64,000 bases of DNA from Chryseobacterium aquifrigidense (GTDB taxonomy: Bacteria; Bacteroidota; Bacteroidia; Flavobacteriales; Weeksellaceae), in the NCBI RefSeq assembly GCF_006716485.1, contig NZ_VFPD01000001.1:2710008-2774007 (forward strand), given 5' to 3'. Each line of letters opens with the position of its first letter. Positions within the stretch are counted from its first letter, which is position 1. Of the stretch, positions 8,206 through 17,196 are shown piece by piece. Made by a program: the position numbers and the translations under genes. The notes below the pieces were generated by a model. That model was not told the DNA's origin. It saw only the letters and a list, made by a program, of their open reading frames with translations, and searched no databases.

Positions 8206-9591
8206 ATGAAAAAAAATCTATTACTCGCAGGCTTGCTTACCACCTTTTCCCTGGTAGCAAAATCACAAGTGGGGATCCATACATCTAATCCTCAGGGAGT
8301 ATTTAACATTGACGGATTAAAAAATAATCCGACAACGGGAGTGCCTACAGCAGTTCAGGCTGCAGATGATCTGGTGATGACTTCTAATGGTAATCTGGGA
8401 CTGGGGCTTACCACTCCCGGTACTACACTGGATGTGAAAGGGGCTATTACCAACCGTGAAACTGTTTTAGCTGTAGCAGGAAATGCTGTTACTATTCCGG
8501 CTAATGTGAGTTTGGTAAGACTTACCGGAGCTGCTACAGCCAACGTCGCCATTTCTGCATTTGCTGCTCCTAATCCCGGACAGCGTCTTATTGTATACAA
8601 CGGTACCACAGGCGGATTTGGAGCTACACTGGATGTTGTTACTATTCCTAATAATACAGCAATGGAATTTGTTTTTACTAATTCATTCTGGAGACCTACG
8701 GATGGGGGGATGCTAGTAGCTGGCCCCACTAACATTTATACCGCAAACGGAACTCTTGCAGGAAACAGAGTTGTAACTACTGCCGGAAATTCTCTTTCTT
8801 TCACCAATGGTTCCAATAACGTGTACGTTGGAACAACGGGTACTGAAGGGACTGTAAAAGCAACCGGCTCTTCAAGAGGATCATTTGTTGCAACTGGTGG
8901 TGGTGCTGCTCTAAACATGTATGTAGATAATAATGCAATGGCCCAGATTACCACAACAGGAACCAATACCGGTATGGATATAGGTGCCACCACAGCAGAT
9001 CCTGTAAATATTATTACCAATAACACGCAAAGAGTTACTGTAACCAGTACCGGAAATGTGGGAATAGGAACCAATGCCCCTGCGACAAAACTCGATATTA
9101 ATGGAAATATGAGAATAGGAACAACTACTGGCTCTAGTAGCTCTAACAATGTCTCGACTTTGGTAAGAGATAATACAACAGGAGAAGTAAAAATAGCAAT
9201 GTCAACTACCGGAAATCGGTCACCCATAAATATGATCAATTACACACTTTCCAACGTTAATGGTGATTATATTAGTGACTATGATACCAAAATAAATATA
9301 GCAGAATATACAGTGATAGTGGTGGGTATTTACTTTAGCCAACTTTTAAAAGTTGTAAGCCCCGAGACCCCCCAACCCTACTTCGCCCCTTTTAATGTAA
9401 TTGCTTTTGAACAAAATTCTACCTGGCATCTTAATGCCGACTATCCAAACACTGCTTCGTCTTCTAATGGCACTTGGGTTATTAACTGTCTTGTAATCAA
9501 TAATAGTCTAATTAAAATTCTAACAAATGTAAATCAGGACTTAGGAGGAAGCAATATAGGAGCCGCAGCAGCACAACCCTCAGGATTATAA
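8206..9591 (+). CDS. Secreted fibre-like repeat protein 1
   Basis: A 461-residue protein with a signal peptide (MKKNLLLAGLLTTFSLVAKS) followed at once by QVGIHTSNP. The body has repeats of the form G-N-V-G-I-G-T-x-x-P-x-x-x-L-D, seen near residues 62-75 (LGLGLTTPGTTLDVKG) and 285-298 (VGIGTNAPATKLDING), spaced by Thr/Asn/Gly-rich beta segments. Such VGIGT repeats occur in tail-fibre-like and large surface proteins. The first 300 residues are nearly identical to fibre 4, while the last 120 residues resemble the end of fibre 3 (shared pattern YDTKI, TWHLNAD, LGGSNIGAAAA). No T9SS domain is seen. It is probably surface-exposed or released; function unknown. Confidence 0.75.
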   Translation: MKKNLLLAGLLTTFSLVAKSQVGIHTSNPQGVFNIDGLKNNPTTGVPTAVQAADDLVMTSNGNLGLGLTTPGTTLDVKGAITNRETVLAVAGNAVTIPANVSLVRLTGAATANVAISAFAAPNPGQRLIVYNGTTGGFGATLDVVTIPNNTAMEFVFTNSFWRPTDGGMLVAGPTNIYTANGTLAGNRVVTTAGNSLSFTNGSNNVYVGTTGTEGTVKATGSSRGSFVATGGGAALNMYVDNNAMAQITTTGTNTGMDIGATTADPVNIITNNTQRVTVTSTGNVGIGTNAPATKLDINGNMRIGTTTGSSSSNNVSTLVRDNTTGEVKIAMSTTGNRSPINMINYTLSNVNGDYISDYDTKINIAEYTVIVVGIYFSQLLKVVSPETPQPYFAPFNVIAFEQNSTWHLNADYPNTASSSNGTWVINCLVINNSLIKILTNVNQDLGGSNIGAAAAQPSGL

Positions 9592-9640
9592 AAATTCAGA
9601 TCTTAATCCTGATATTTTATAGTTATTAGGCAAAAAACAA

Positions 9641-9677
9641 AAAAACCGGAACTGAAAGATTTTGTTCCGGTTCTTTA
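9641..9677. terminator. Bidirectional terminator between fibre 1 and regulator 1
   Basis: Arms AACCGGAAC (9644-9652) and GTTCCGGTT (9664-9672) with A-rich and T-rich flanks. It ends both the plus-strand fibre gene and the minus-strand regulator gene. Confidence 0.8.
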
Positions 9678-9723
9678 TTACAGATTCCTAATTACCAGCT
9701 TATAGATATTCTTTTCAACATTT

Positions 9724-11180
9724 CTAAGGCTCAGAAATAGATCTGAAGAAACGGTACAGATCAGTTTCGCTTTCCAGATTCAGTTTTTTCCGTATCCTGT
9801 ACTTTTTTGTCTGGACAGATCTGTGCTCCATTGAGATAGACTGAGCAATCTCTTTTGACGAAAAGCCAAGCCATATCAATGCACAAAAAGCTAAATCCGA
9901 CCTGGATAGATTGGAATTTATTTTTAACAGCTCTTCGCATAACTCCGGATAGGTTTCCTGAAATTTAGGAAAAAAACAATCTTTTTTTCTTTGGCAAGCA
10001 GAACGATAATTTCATAATTTTCATTGAGTTTTCTTTTTAAGTCTTTAGTTTCATTTCCAATTTCAAAAATTATTTTTTCGCTTTCCGCAAGCATCTTTTT
10101 CTTTTTTCTTATGCGCAGATAAAAGTAAATGGTAAGTAAAGTAATCAACAGTATCACGATACCGCCATACCACAAAGTAGTATTATTTTGATTTTTAAAC
10201 TGAACCTTTTCACTTTCCCTGTCTTGATTCAGTCTGTTGATAGAAAGATCTACAGCCTGATTCTGGTTAGCATTCAGACTGTCCTGCAATGAAATTGCTT
10301 TGTTCAGGTATTCATTTTCTTTATCAGCATTACCCACTTTTTTGTAAAGCACAGACAGTTCCTTATAATTGTCGAGAATAAGTTTTGGCCTGTTGACCTG
10401 TTTTGCAAGCTTCACTGACATATTAAGTGTATTGATGGCCTGATCATTTTTCCCAAGGCTGTGCAGAAATAATCCATACTTATGTAAAACACCAGCTCTC
10501 TGGAATTTGTCATACTTGAAATTTCCGGTCTCTAAAAGCACAAAAGCATTTTGAAAGTAATATTGAGCGGAATCCGGCCTCACTTCAGATAACGTGTAGT
10601 ATTGTGCTATATTAGCTACATCAAGAGGGTACGCTTCAATTTTTACAGCTTTACGAAGATATATTATGGCAGAATCCGGTTGGTTTACCTTGTAGAAGTA
10701 ATCAGATCTGTTTGAATAGACATAGCGTAAAAACAAGCGGCAATCACGATGATCTTTTCGCAGCTTCAGACCGTAATTCATAGCTTTGGAACTGTATTCC
10801 AAAGCCAGCTTGCTCACATCCATCTTACTGTAAAGCTGGGCATACTCCTGATTTATCCTGCCTAAAAGAAAATTATTTTTACTGTTTTTAACCAGATCTT
10901 CTGCTTTGTTTAAGTATTCTAACCCTTTTTTTACATCGCCCCCAAATACAAACCGGTTGGCAATATTGACATATCCCATTGCCTCTCCTTCACGGTAACC
11001 GATCCGGATTGCTTCTTTTATGACTCCTTTATTCCAACGGATAAGATCATCATCAGATATTCTTGTCCGAAGCGCTTTGTTTGTTTTTATCAGTAAAGTA
11101 TCAATATTCCTTTCTGTATAGTGTTGTGAAAATAATTCCGAACACCATAGTATAAAGAAAACCAAAAGTATTTTATTCAT
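9724..11180 (-). pseudogene. Frameshifted TPR / transmembrane / LuxR-type HTH regulator 1
   Basis: The intact first part (11180 down to about 9985) encodes a signal peptide, a helical TPR-like region (residues about 30-330), a membrane helix (WYGGIVILLITLLTIYFYL) and the start of a coiled coil. The frame then fails: after LLAKEKK it reads into a stop at 9924. A +1 shift restores a full LuxR-type HTH ending at 9724 (DLAFCALIWLGFSSKEIAQS, then HRSVQTKKYRIRKKLNL), which matches the intact paralogue at 19174-20652. The gene length is one base short of a multiple of three. The likely sites are T7 (9982-9988) or A7 (9970-9976). This may be a real inactivating or phase-variable mutation, or a sequencing error in a homopolymer. 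An intact product would be a membrane-anchored one-component regulator. Confidence 0.8.
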
Positions 11181-11475
11181 AGTTAAAAAAAAACATAATC
11201 ACAAATTGTTAATTAAGATAAAAAACACTGATAGCAACCTGATAAAATAATCATGATAAGGATATCCTGTCAATATTTCCAATTTGGAAAAATACAGGCA
11301 TTACAGGAAGAATAAGAGCAACGAATCCCTACCTGTTAAATTTATTGTTCTGCAAATACAATTACTCCTTTTTTGAACATTATTTAATATCGAAAAGATC
11401 AGTCATTCGCTTTTCTTTATACCCGCAAGGTTAAAAAAAACACAAAAAAATGCACAAAAATGCACAAAAACAACA

Positions 11476-11489
11476 TACAGCATATATAC
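11476..11489 (-). promoter_or_regulatory. Locus motif upstream of regulator 1
   Basis: Reads GTATATATGCTGTA on the minus strand, identical over 14 bases to the motif before fibre gene 3. It lies about 290 bp upstream of the regulator start in the orientation of that gene, with T-rich near-matches to TAnnTTTG just downstream (TGTTTTTG, CATTTTTG). It suggests autoregulation; this is inference. Confidence 0.4.
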
Positions 11490-11890
11490 ATCATGGCCTA
11501 CAAGCTTTTCAAAACAAGAGCTTTAAACATATTACAGACCTTCCGCAACAGCTATGACAATGATTAATTTTCCATCTGACAGCAAAAAAACTGAAATGAA
11601 TTAGCGCATGTCACAGGGCAGTTGTAAGACTATTAACTTAAATTGCCTGTTTATTAATTTTAAGGGCAACCATATCCATCATGATCAATTTTATCCACTA
11701 TCATGCTTTGAAATGATATTTATAAAGGAATCTTCATTTCAGACCTTATTCTAATCTGATAAAAACAATAAAGGCAAATACAAACGAATGCACCTTTCTT
11801 TAACTCACTTGACTGAGGTTTAATTTATTAATGATTTTCCCGCATATCGCTTATTTTTTCAACAAAAACAAACAAATGCTGTATATATGA

Positions 11891-11957
11891 TATACCTATG
11901 TTATACCTATGATAAGTGTACATTATCCTTTCCAAGCTCCAACAAGCATTAATTTTG
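11891..11957 (+). promoter_or_regulatory. Putative promoter of fibre gene 2
   Basis: A perfect -7 box TAATTTTG lies at 11950-11957, 98 bp before the ATG. Upstream is a tandem TATACCTATG pair (11891-11911) and, just before it, GTATATATGATATAC (11881-11895), a degenerate relative of the locus motif. No -33 TTG sits at the usual distance, as in the sister promoters. Confidence 0.45.
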
Positions 11958-12055
11958 CCGCCCAATCAATAGTAAAATAATAGGTATCACTTTGAGATAT
12001 GTTCATTACTATTATTATAACTGTTGATATAAGGAAATATTAATTAATACATATT

Positions 12056-14155
12056 ATGAAAAAAAACTTATTACTGGCAGGCTTGCTTACCACCTTTTCG
12101 CTGGTGGTAAAATCGCAGGTGGGTATTAATACTGCAACTCCCACTGCAACTCTTGATGTGAATGCTAAAAACAGTACCGGCACAGGTACAGCAGTAGAAG
12201 GACTGCTTATTCCCAGAGTAGACAGGCAAAAAGCTCAGAGTATGGCAGGAGTTCCGGTATCGACCCTGATCTATGTCAACAATATTGCTACAGGAACTAC
12301 TACAGGCACTGCTGTAAATATTGATACCGTTGGCTATTACTATTATAATGGTACCGTATGGACAAAGCTGAGCATTCCTGTTAATATTTATAATGCAGAC
12401 GGGACCCTTACCGGAAACAGAACCGTAACACAGGGAGCCAATACTTTAGCATTCACAGGGACAAAAACCAATGCATTTTCTGTGAATGGGAAAAATTTTT
12501 CTGTAGATGCAGCAAATAGCAGAGTTGGAATCGGTACCATAGCTCCTGCTTCTTCCCTGTCTGTGCAAAACAGTTCAGGAGCTACAAACAGTACCATTTC
12601 TGCAGGAATTGAAAATTGTGGTGCTGCATGTCTGCAAGGAATAGCAAGAAATATTACCCTTTATAATTTAAACAGCACCGGTGGGCAGTTTGCTGAGCTC
12701 GGGTTTATTCCGTCAACATCTGAAACAGGACTTTCCGGGGCCAGCATTTCAGGAATTGACCGTGATGCTGCCAACAGCTATGCAGGCTTACAGTTTTCCA
12801 CCAGAAATGCAACAGACTATGCTCCAAGGCTGACGATCAAATCCTCAGGAAATGTGGGTATCGGTACAACGAGCCCTACCAATAAACTTCAGATTGAATC
12901 CACCACAAGCGGAGCTTTGAAAATCGTAGATGGTACCCAGGGTACAGATAAGGTATTAACATCCGATGCCAGCGGAGTGGCAACATGGAAAGCTTTGCCG
13001 GCAGCACCTGCATCTGCCAATATTTATAACACAGACGGTTCTTTAACAGGAAACCGTACCGTTACACAGGGAACCAATACCCTTACCTTTACAGGAACAC
13101 AAACCAATGCATTTTCTGTAAATGGGAAAAATTTTTCTGTAGATGCGGCAAATAGCAGAGTGGGAATCGGTACCATAGCTCCTGCTTCTTCTCTGTCTGT
13201 CCAAAACAGTCCGGGAGCTACTACCAATACCATTTCTGCTGGAATTGAAAATTGCGGAGCTCCATGTTCACAAGGAATATCAAGAAATATTACTTTGTAT
13301 AATTTAAATGGCTCCGGCGGGCAGTTTGCTGAGCTCGGGTTTATTCCGTCAACATCTGAAACGGGGCTTTCCGGGGCCAGTATTTCAGGAATTGACCGTG
13401 ATGCTGCCAACAGCTACGCAGGTTTACAGTTCTCCACCAGAAATGCAACAGACTATGCCCCAAGGCTGACGATCAAATCCTCAGGAAATGTGGGTATTGC
13501 CACAACTACTCCCAGTACTACCCTGGATGTGAATGGAAATGCAAGAGTTCGAAATCTGGCTACCTTAACCAGCTCTACGATTTCAGCGGTATATGCTGAT
13601 GAAAATGGAGTTTTGGGTAAATCCAACGTTAGTCCACAGTCTCAGGTATCTTTTTATACAAGTAGCAACCCAATGTACAATAATGCGACAAGTTATAATT
13701 CAGGAGCAGTTCAAACGGTTTCTATACAATCCTCTGACTCAACATTGAATACCATAGGAACAACAGTTCCCGCTAATGGCGCTGTTGCGATAAGTCAGGC
13801 AGGTACTTATATGCTGTCCGGATTTATAAGTCCTTCCCTGGGAATGAATAATGACGGAGACGGCTATGCGTATGTAGCAGTTAATCTTGATATCAGCACT
13901 GATGGAGGAGCATCATGGAATACTGTAGCCGGGGGACGCCCCATGTTTCCAAGAGTTGTTGTTACTACCCCGAGATCTTATAACTTTTCTATATCACCTG
14001 TGATCAAATTTTTAAATTCCGGGGACCTGATCAGAATTACTTTTTACAGAACCAAGGATTCAGCAGGCACCCTACAAGGGGCTTCTATGAATGCAGCAGG
14101 TATTGCTAGTTTTTATGGCGCACCTTCGTATTCTCTTAGTATTAATAAGTTATAA
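12056..14155 (+). CDS. Secreted fibre-like repeat protein 2
   Basis: A 699-residue protein with the same signal peptide as its paralogues, then QVGINTATPTATLDV. A module with LLIPRVDRQKAQSMAGVP and a YYYYNGTVW segment follows, then alternating blocks of the form DGTLTGNRTVTQGANTL and VGIGTIAPASSLSVQN. Two long blocks (DNA about 12400-12860 and 13030-13490) are near-identical internal duplications. Residues 1 to about 320 are almost the same as fibre 3. The last 170 residues (from about SQVSFYTSSNP) form a separate beta-rich domain found only here in the window, reminiscent of C1q/TNF-like trimer heads, but that is a guess. It is probably a secreted trimeric fibre; function unknown. Confidence 0.75.
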   Translation: MKKNLLLAGLLTTFSLVVKSQVGINTATPTATLDVNAKNSTGTGTAVEGLLIPRVDRQKAQSMAGVPVSTLIYVNNIATGTTTGTAVNIDTVGYYYYNGTVWTKLSIPVNIYNADGTLTGNRTVTQGANTLAFTGTKTNAFSVNGKNFSVDAANSRVGIGTIAPASSLSVQNSSGATNSTISAGIENCGAACLQGIARNITLYNLNSTGGQFAELGFIPSTSETGLSGASISGIDRDAANSYAGLQFSTRNATDYAPRLTIKSSGNVGIGTTSPTNKLQIESTTSGALKIVDGTQGTDKVLTSDASGVATWKALPAAPASANIYNTDGSLTGNRTVTQGTNTLTFTGTQTNAFSVNGKNFSVDAANSRVGIGTIAPASSLSVQNSPGATTNTISAGIENCGAPCSQGISRNITLYNLNGSGGQFAELGFIPSTSETGLSGASISGIDRDAANSYAGLQFSTRNATDYAPRLTIKSSGNVGIATTTPSTTLDVNGNARVRNLATLTSSTISAVYADENGVLGKSNVSPQSQVSFYTSSNPMYNNATSYNSGAVQTVSIQSSDSTLNTIGTTVPANGAVAISQAGTYMLSGFISPSLGMNNDGDGYAYVAVNLDISTDGGASWNTVAGGRPMFPRVVVTTPRSYNFSISPVIKFLNSGDLIRITFYRTKDSAGTLQGASMNAAGIASFYGAPSYSLSINKL

Positions 14156-14180
14156 TCATCAATCCACAAAAAAATAAAGA

Positions 14181-14216
14181 AGAGGTTGCCTGAAAATTCC
14201 GACAGCCTCTATTTTA
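14181..14216 (+). terminator. Terminator of fibre gene 2
   Basis: Arms AGAGGTTG and CAGCCTCT (one G-T pair) with a 14-nt loop, followed by ATTTTAATT. The arms resemble the ends of the MITE-like element at 4099-4230. Confidence 0.65.
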
Positions 14217-14383
14217 ATTCAGTACAATGTTTCTTTGGCTGATGGTGTTTATGGAAACATTTAATTTAAAACTTTATTGGCATTTCACTTTTACTCCATG
14301 GATATGTGGTTTAATTTTTCAACGCTTTTCCAGGATATTATTCAATTTATTAATACATAATACAGGGATAATATACAACAGTT

Positions 14384-14438
14384 GTATATATGCTGTAGGT
14401 GTTATATATACTACAAACCTCATCAGGCGTTATCTTTG
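14384..14438 (+). promoter_or_regulatory. Operator and -7 box of fibre gene 3
   Basis: GTATATATGCTGTAG (14384-14398) overlaps a 22-bp dyad TGTAG-N12-CTACA (14394-14415). A perfect -7 box TATCTTTG follows at 14431-14438, 15 bp after the dyad. There is no -33 TTG at normal spacing, so an activator may be needed. The same dyad and spacing recur before fibre gene 4. Confidence 0.6.
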
Positions 14439-14537
14439 CCACCCTTTAATAACTACCATAACCACCCGATATAAAATATAAGATCCTCAGCTCTGTTTTA
14501 GAGCAATAAACACAAAGAAGAAATTAATTATTATACA

Positions 14538-16673
14538 ATGAAAAAAAACTTATTTCTGGCAGGCTTGCTTACCACTTTTTCGCTGGTGGCAAAGTCACAG
14601 GTAGGTCTTAATACTCCTACTCCTGCCGCAACTCTTGACGTGACCGCTAAAAACAGCACAGGTACAGGCTCAGCAGTAGAAGGACTGCTTATTCCCAGAG
14701 TAGACAGGCAAAAAGCTCAGAGTATGGCCGGAGTTCCGGTATCCACCCTGATCTATGTCAACAATATTGCTACAGGAACTACTACAGGTACTGCTGTAAA
14801 TATTGATACCGTTGGCTATTATTATTATAATGGTACCGTATGGACAAAGCTGGCCAACCCCGTTAATATTTATAATACAGACGGTACCCTTACCGGAAAC
14901 AGAACCGTAACACAGGGAGCCAATACCTTAGCATTCACAGGGACAAAAACCAATGCATTTTCTGTGAACGGGAAAAACTTTTCCGTAGATGCGGCAAATA
15001 GCAGAGTGGGAATCGGTACCATAGCTCCTGCTTCTTCTCTGTCTGTCCAAAACAGTCCGGGAGCGACAACAAGTACCATTTCTGCAGGAATTGAAAATTG
15101 TGGTGCTGCATGTCTGCAAGGAATAGCAAGAAATATTACCCTTTATAATTTAAACAGCACCGGTGGGCAGTTTGCTGAGCTCGGGTTTATTCCGTCAACA
15201 TCTGAAACAGGACTTTCCGGGGCCAGCATTTCAGGAATTGACCGTGATGCTGCCAACAGCTATGCCGGGTTACAGTTCTCCACCAGAAATGCGACAGACT
15301 ATGCTCCAAGGCTGACGATCAAATCCTCAGGAAATGTGGGTATCGGTACAACGAGCCCTACCAATAAACTTCAGATTGAATCCACCACAAGCGGAGCTTT
15401 GAAAATCGTAGATGGTACCCAGGGTACAGATAAGGTGCTAACATCTGATGCCAGCGGAGTGGCAACATGGAAAGCTTTGCCGGCAGCACCTGCATCTGCC
15501 AATATTTATAACACAGACGGTTCTTTAACAGGAAACCGTACCGTTACACAGGGAGCCAATACCCTGGCCTTTACAGGAACACAGACCAATGCATTTTCTG
15601 TAGACGGAAATACGTTATCAGTGGATGCTGCCAACGGCCTTGTAGGCCTTGGTACCACAACCCCTGATACGAAACTTACCATCAGTACGCCTGATAGCAG
15701 CTTTGGATTAAATCATACCAATGGTACAGTTAACTTAAAAACGTATATCGGAGGAGGGGCAGCTACCGTGGGAACCACTACAGCTAATGATCTGAGGCTG
15801 ATGACCAATAACACCCAAAAAATGACTGTTACTTCAAGTGGAAATGTAGGAATAGGAACAACAACACCCAATACTAAGCTGACCGTTAGTACAGCTGATA
15901 ATAGCTTTGGTATCACCCATACCAATGGTACAGTTAGTCTGGAAACTTATATCGGAGGAGGATCAGGCTATGTGGGAACCACTACTTCAAATACCCTGAA
16001 TCTGATGACCAATAACAGTCCCAAAATGACCATTACCCCTACAGGAAATGTAGGCGTAGGAACCAATACTCCGGACAGTTCGGCTTTGCTTGACCTTAAT
16101 ACCAGCAATAAAGGACTTTTACTTCCCAGAGTATCCCTGTCATCCACATCCGATACCACCACTGTCCCTTCCCCGGCTACCGGACTTCTGGTGTATAACA
16201 ACAATACTGCCATGTCACCTCAGGGAGAAGGAATTTACTATAACGGAGGAACAAGCGCTGCACCGGACTGGGGAAAAATTGGGCCTGTTTCAAAAATGTA
16301 TTTCAAGTATTATATGCTTACGAATCCTAACGGAGATTTTGTAGGTAATTTTGACACTAAAATACCAGTAGATAGGTATACGGCTATTGTGGTGGGATTT
16401 GATACTAATCATCACGCTACTATCAGTTCCGGCTTTAAAAATGCCTATGGCACTTACGATTTTCAGTCGCCCGATATCTATACTTTCCAACAAAACGGGA
16501 CATGGAGAATTCATGCAGACGTTCCTAATGCAAATACTACAGCTGGAAGTGCATTTACGTGGGGGATCAGATTGCTGATCATCTCCAATGAACAAATGAC
16601 CACACTGGATACTTCCAATTATAACCTTGGAGGCAATATTACGGGCGCTGCGGCAGCTTCACCTGTTCCATAG
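14538..16673 (+). CDS. Secreted fibre-like repeat protein 3
   Basis: A 711-residue paralogue with the shared signal peptide and QVGLNTPTPAATLDV start. The first 320 residues nearly match fibre 2 at DNA level. The middle has three further repeats (VGLGTTTPDTKLTIST, VGIGTTTPNTKLTVST, VGVGTNTPDSSALLDL). Next comes a module GLLLPRVSLSS then ATGLLVYNNNTA and GIYYNGGTSAAPDW, shared with fibre 4. The final 120 residues are homologous to the end of fibre 1. The protein is thus a mosaic of parts found in the other three. No membrane anchor, T9SS domain or enzyme motif is visible. Confidence 0.75.
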   Translation: MKKNLFLAGLLTTFSLVAKSQVGLNTPTPAATLDVTAKNSTGTGSAVEGLLIPRVDRQKAQSMAGVPVSTLIYVNNIATGTTTGTAVNIDTVGYYYYNGTVWTKLANPVNIYNTDGTLTGNRTVTQGANTLAFTGTKTNAFSVNGKNFSVDAANSRVGIGTIAPASSLSVQNSPGATTSTISAGIENCGAACLQGIARNITLYNLNSTGGQFAELGFIPSTSETGLSGASISGIDRDAANSYAGLQFSTRNATDYAPRLTIKSSGNVGIGTTSPTNKLQIESTTSGALKIVDGTQGTDKVLTSDASGVATWKALPAAPASANIYNTDGSLTGNRTVTQGANTLAFTGTQTNAFSVDGNTLSVDAANGLVGLGTTTPDTKLTISTPDSSFGLNHTNGTVNLKTYIGGGAATVGTTTANDLRLMTNNTQKMTVTSSGNVGIGTTTPNTKLTVSTADNSFGITHTNGTVSLETYIGGGSGYVGTTTSNTLNLMTNNSPKMTITPTGNVGVGTNTPDSSALLDLNTSNKGLLLPRVSLSSTSDTTTVPSPATGLLVYNNNTAMSPQGEGIYYNGGTSAAPDWGKIGPVSKMYFKYYMLTNPNGDFVGNFDTKIPVDRYTAIVVGFDTNHHATISSGFKNAYGTYDFQSPDIYTFQQNGTWRIHADVPNANTTAGSAFTWGIRLLIISNEQMTTLDTSNYNLGGNITGAAAASPVP

Positions 16674-16704
16674 CAGCAAAGAATAAAACAAATAATCCTA
16701 CTGA

Positions 16705-16744
16705 AAAAAATCCTCTTCAATAAGTATTTTGAAGAGGATTTTTT
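16705..16744 (+). terminator. Terminator of fibre gene 3
   Basis: Perfect 16-bp arms AAAAAATCCTCTTCAA (16705-16720) and complement (16729-16744), 8-nt loop, T-rich 3' side. Confidence 0.88.
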
Positions 16745-16925
16745 ATCTATCTAAAAAAAACCTTGAATATGAATTATAAAAACACAGCTTTTTGAGATTC
16801 AAACATGAAAATAAAAAAGGCATAACAGATTAATTATTTCACCCAAAAAGGATAAAAAAAAGTAAAAAAATAATAAATAACACCAATTTGATGTATGTAA
16901 GATGTATGTGCAATATATACATGAT

Positions 16926-16979
16926 GCATGTTTGCTGTAGGTGTAAAATATACTACATCTTCAATAAGCTGTAGTTTTG
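16926..16979 (+). promoter_or_regulatory. Operator and -7 box of fibre gene 4
   Basis: The dyad TGTAG-N12-CTACA (16936-16957) is identical in arm sequence and spacing to that of fibre gene 3. Its left part GTTTGCTGTAG matches the locus motif. A perfect -7 box TAGTTTTG follows at 16972-16979, 14 bp after the dyad (15 bp in fibre 3). Confidence 0.6.
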
Positions 16980-17196
16980 TTTTATAAAACTTGAATCAGA
17001 AAAAGAACAACAAGTTGATTAAAGTTGATCATATAACAATTACACCAAATTTTTATTATACAACGATCAAATACAACAGATTAAAACTATTAGCCTATTG
17101 CTCTATTAAATATAAAAACATATGGATGCTCTGTAGCTATTATAGAGTTCCTGACAAAAAGGTCTCAGTCTAATTTAAACTCAATTACCATATATT

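Larger units (their letters stand above)
11181..12055. other. Long divergent regulatory region between regulator 1 and fibre 2
   Basis: 875 bp with no gene that I can support. It separates a minus-strand regulator from a plus-strand fibre gene and must hold both promoters. It contains a TGCACAAAAA direct repeat near 11450-11470, a locus-motif copy on the minus strand (11476-11489) and, nearer to the fibre gene, a 10-bp direct repeat TATACCTATG (11891-11900, 11902-11911). Confidence 0.5.
14156..14537 (+). other. Regulatory region between fibre 2 and fibre 3
   Basis: 382 bp. The first part holds the fibre 2 terminator (14181-14216); the second part holds the operator and -7 box of fibre 3 (14384-14438). 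The 84-codon frame at 14227-14481 overlaps these sites and has no family resemblance, so it is not called. Confidence 0.6.
16674..17196 (+). other. Regulatory region between fibre 3 and fibre 4
   Basis: 523 bp. It holds the fibre 3 terminator (16705-16744), an A-rich stretch, and the fibre 4 operator and -7 box (16926-16979). The 60-codon frame at 16991-17173 lies in the 5' leader; it has no recognisable family and is not called. The leader between the -7 box and the ATG is about 210 nt, longer than usual here. Confidence 0.55.

Noticed and set aside
14227..14481. 84-codon frame before fibre gene 3
   Set aside because: It overlaps the operator dyad and -7 box, and its hydrophobic product has no recognisable topology or family.
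3280..16744. Long minus-strand frames inside the DoxX and fibre genes
   Set aside because: They are mirror frames of strongly biased coding sequences (for instance Val/Pro-rich products opposite Thr/Gly repeats) and have no independent start context.
16991..17173. 60-codon frame in the leader of fibre gene 4
   Set aside because: It lies just after the -7 box and could be a leader peptide, but nothing in its sequence supports function.
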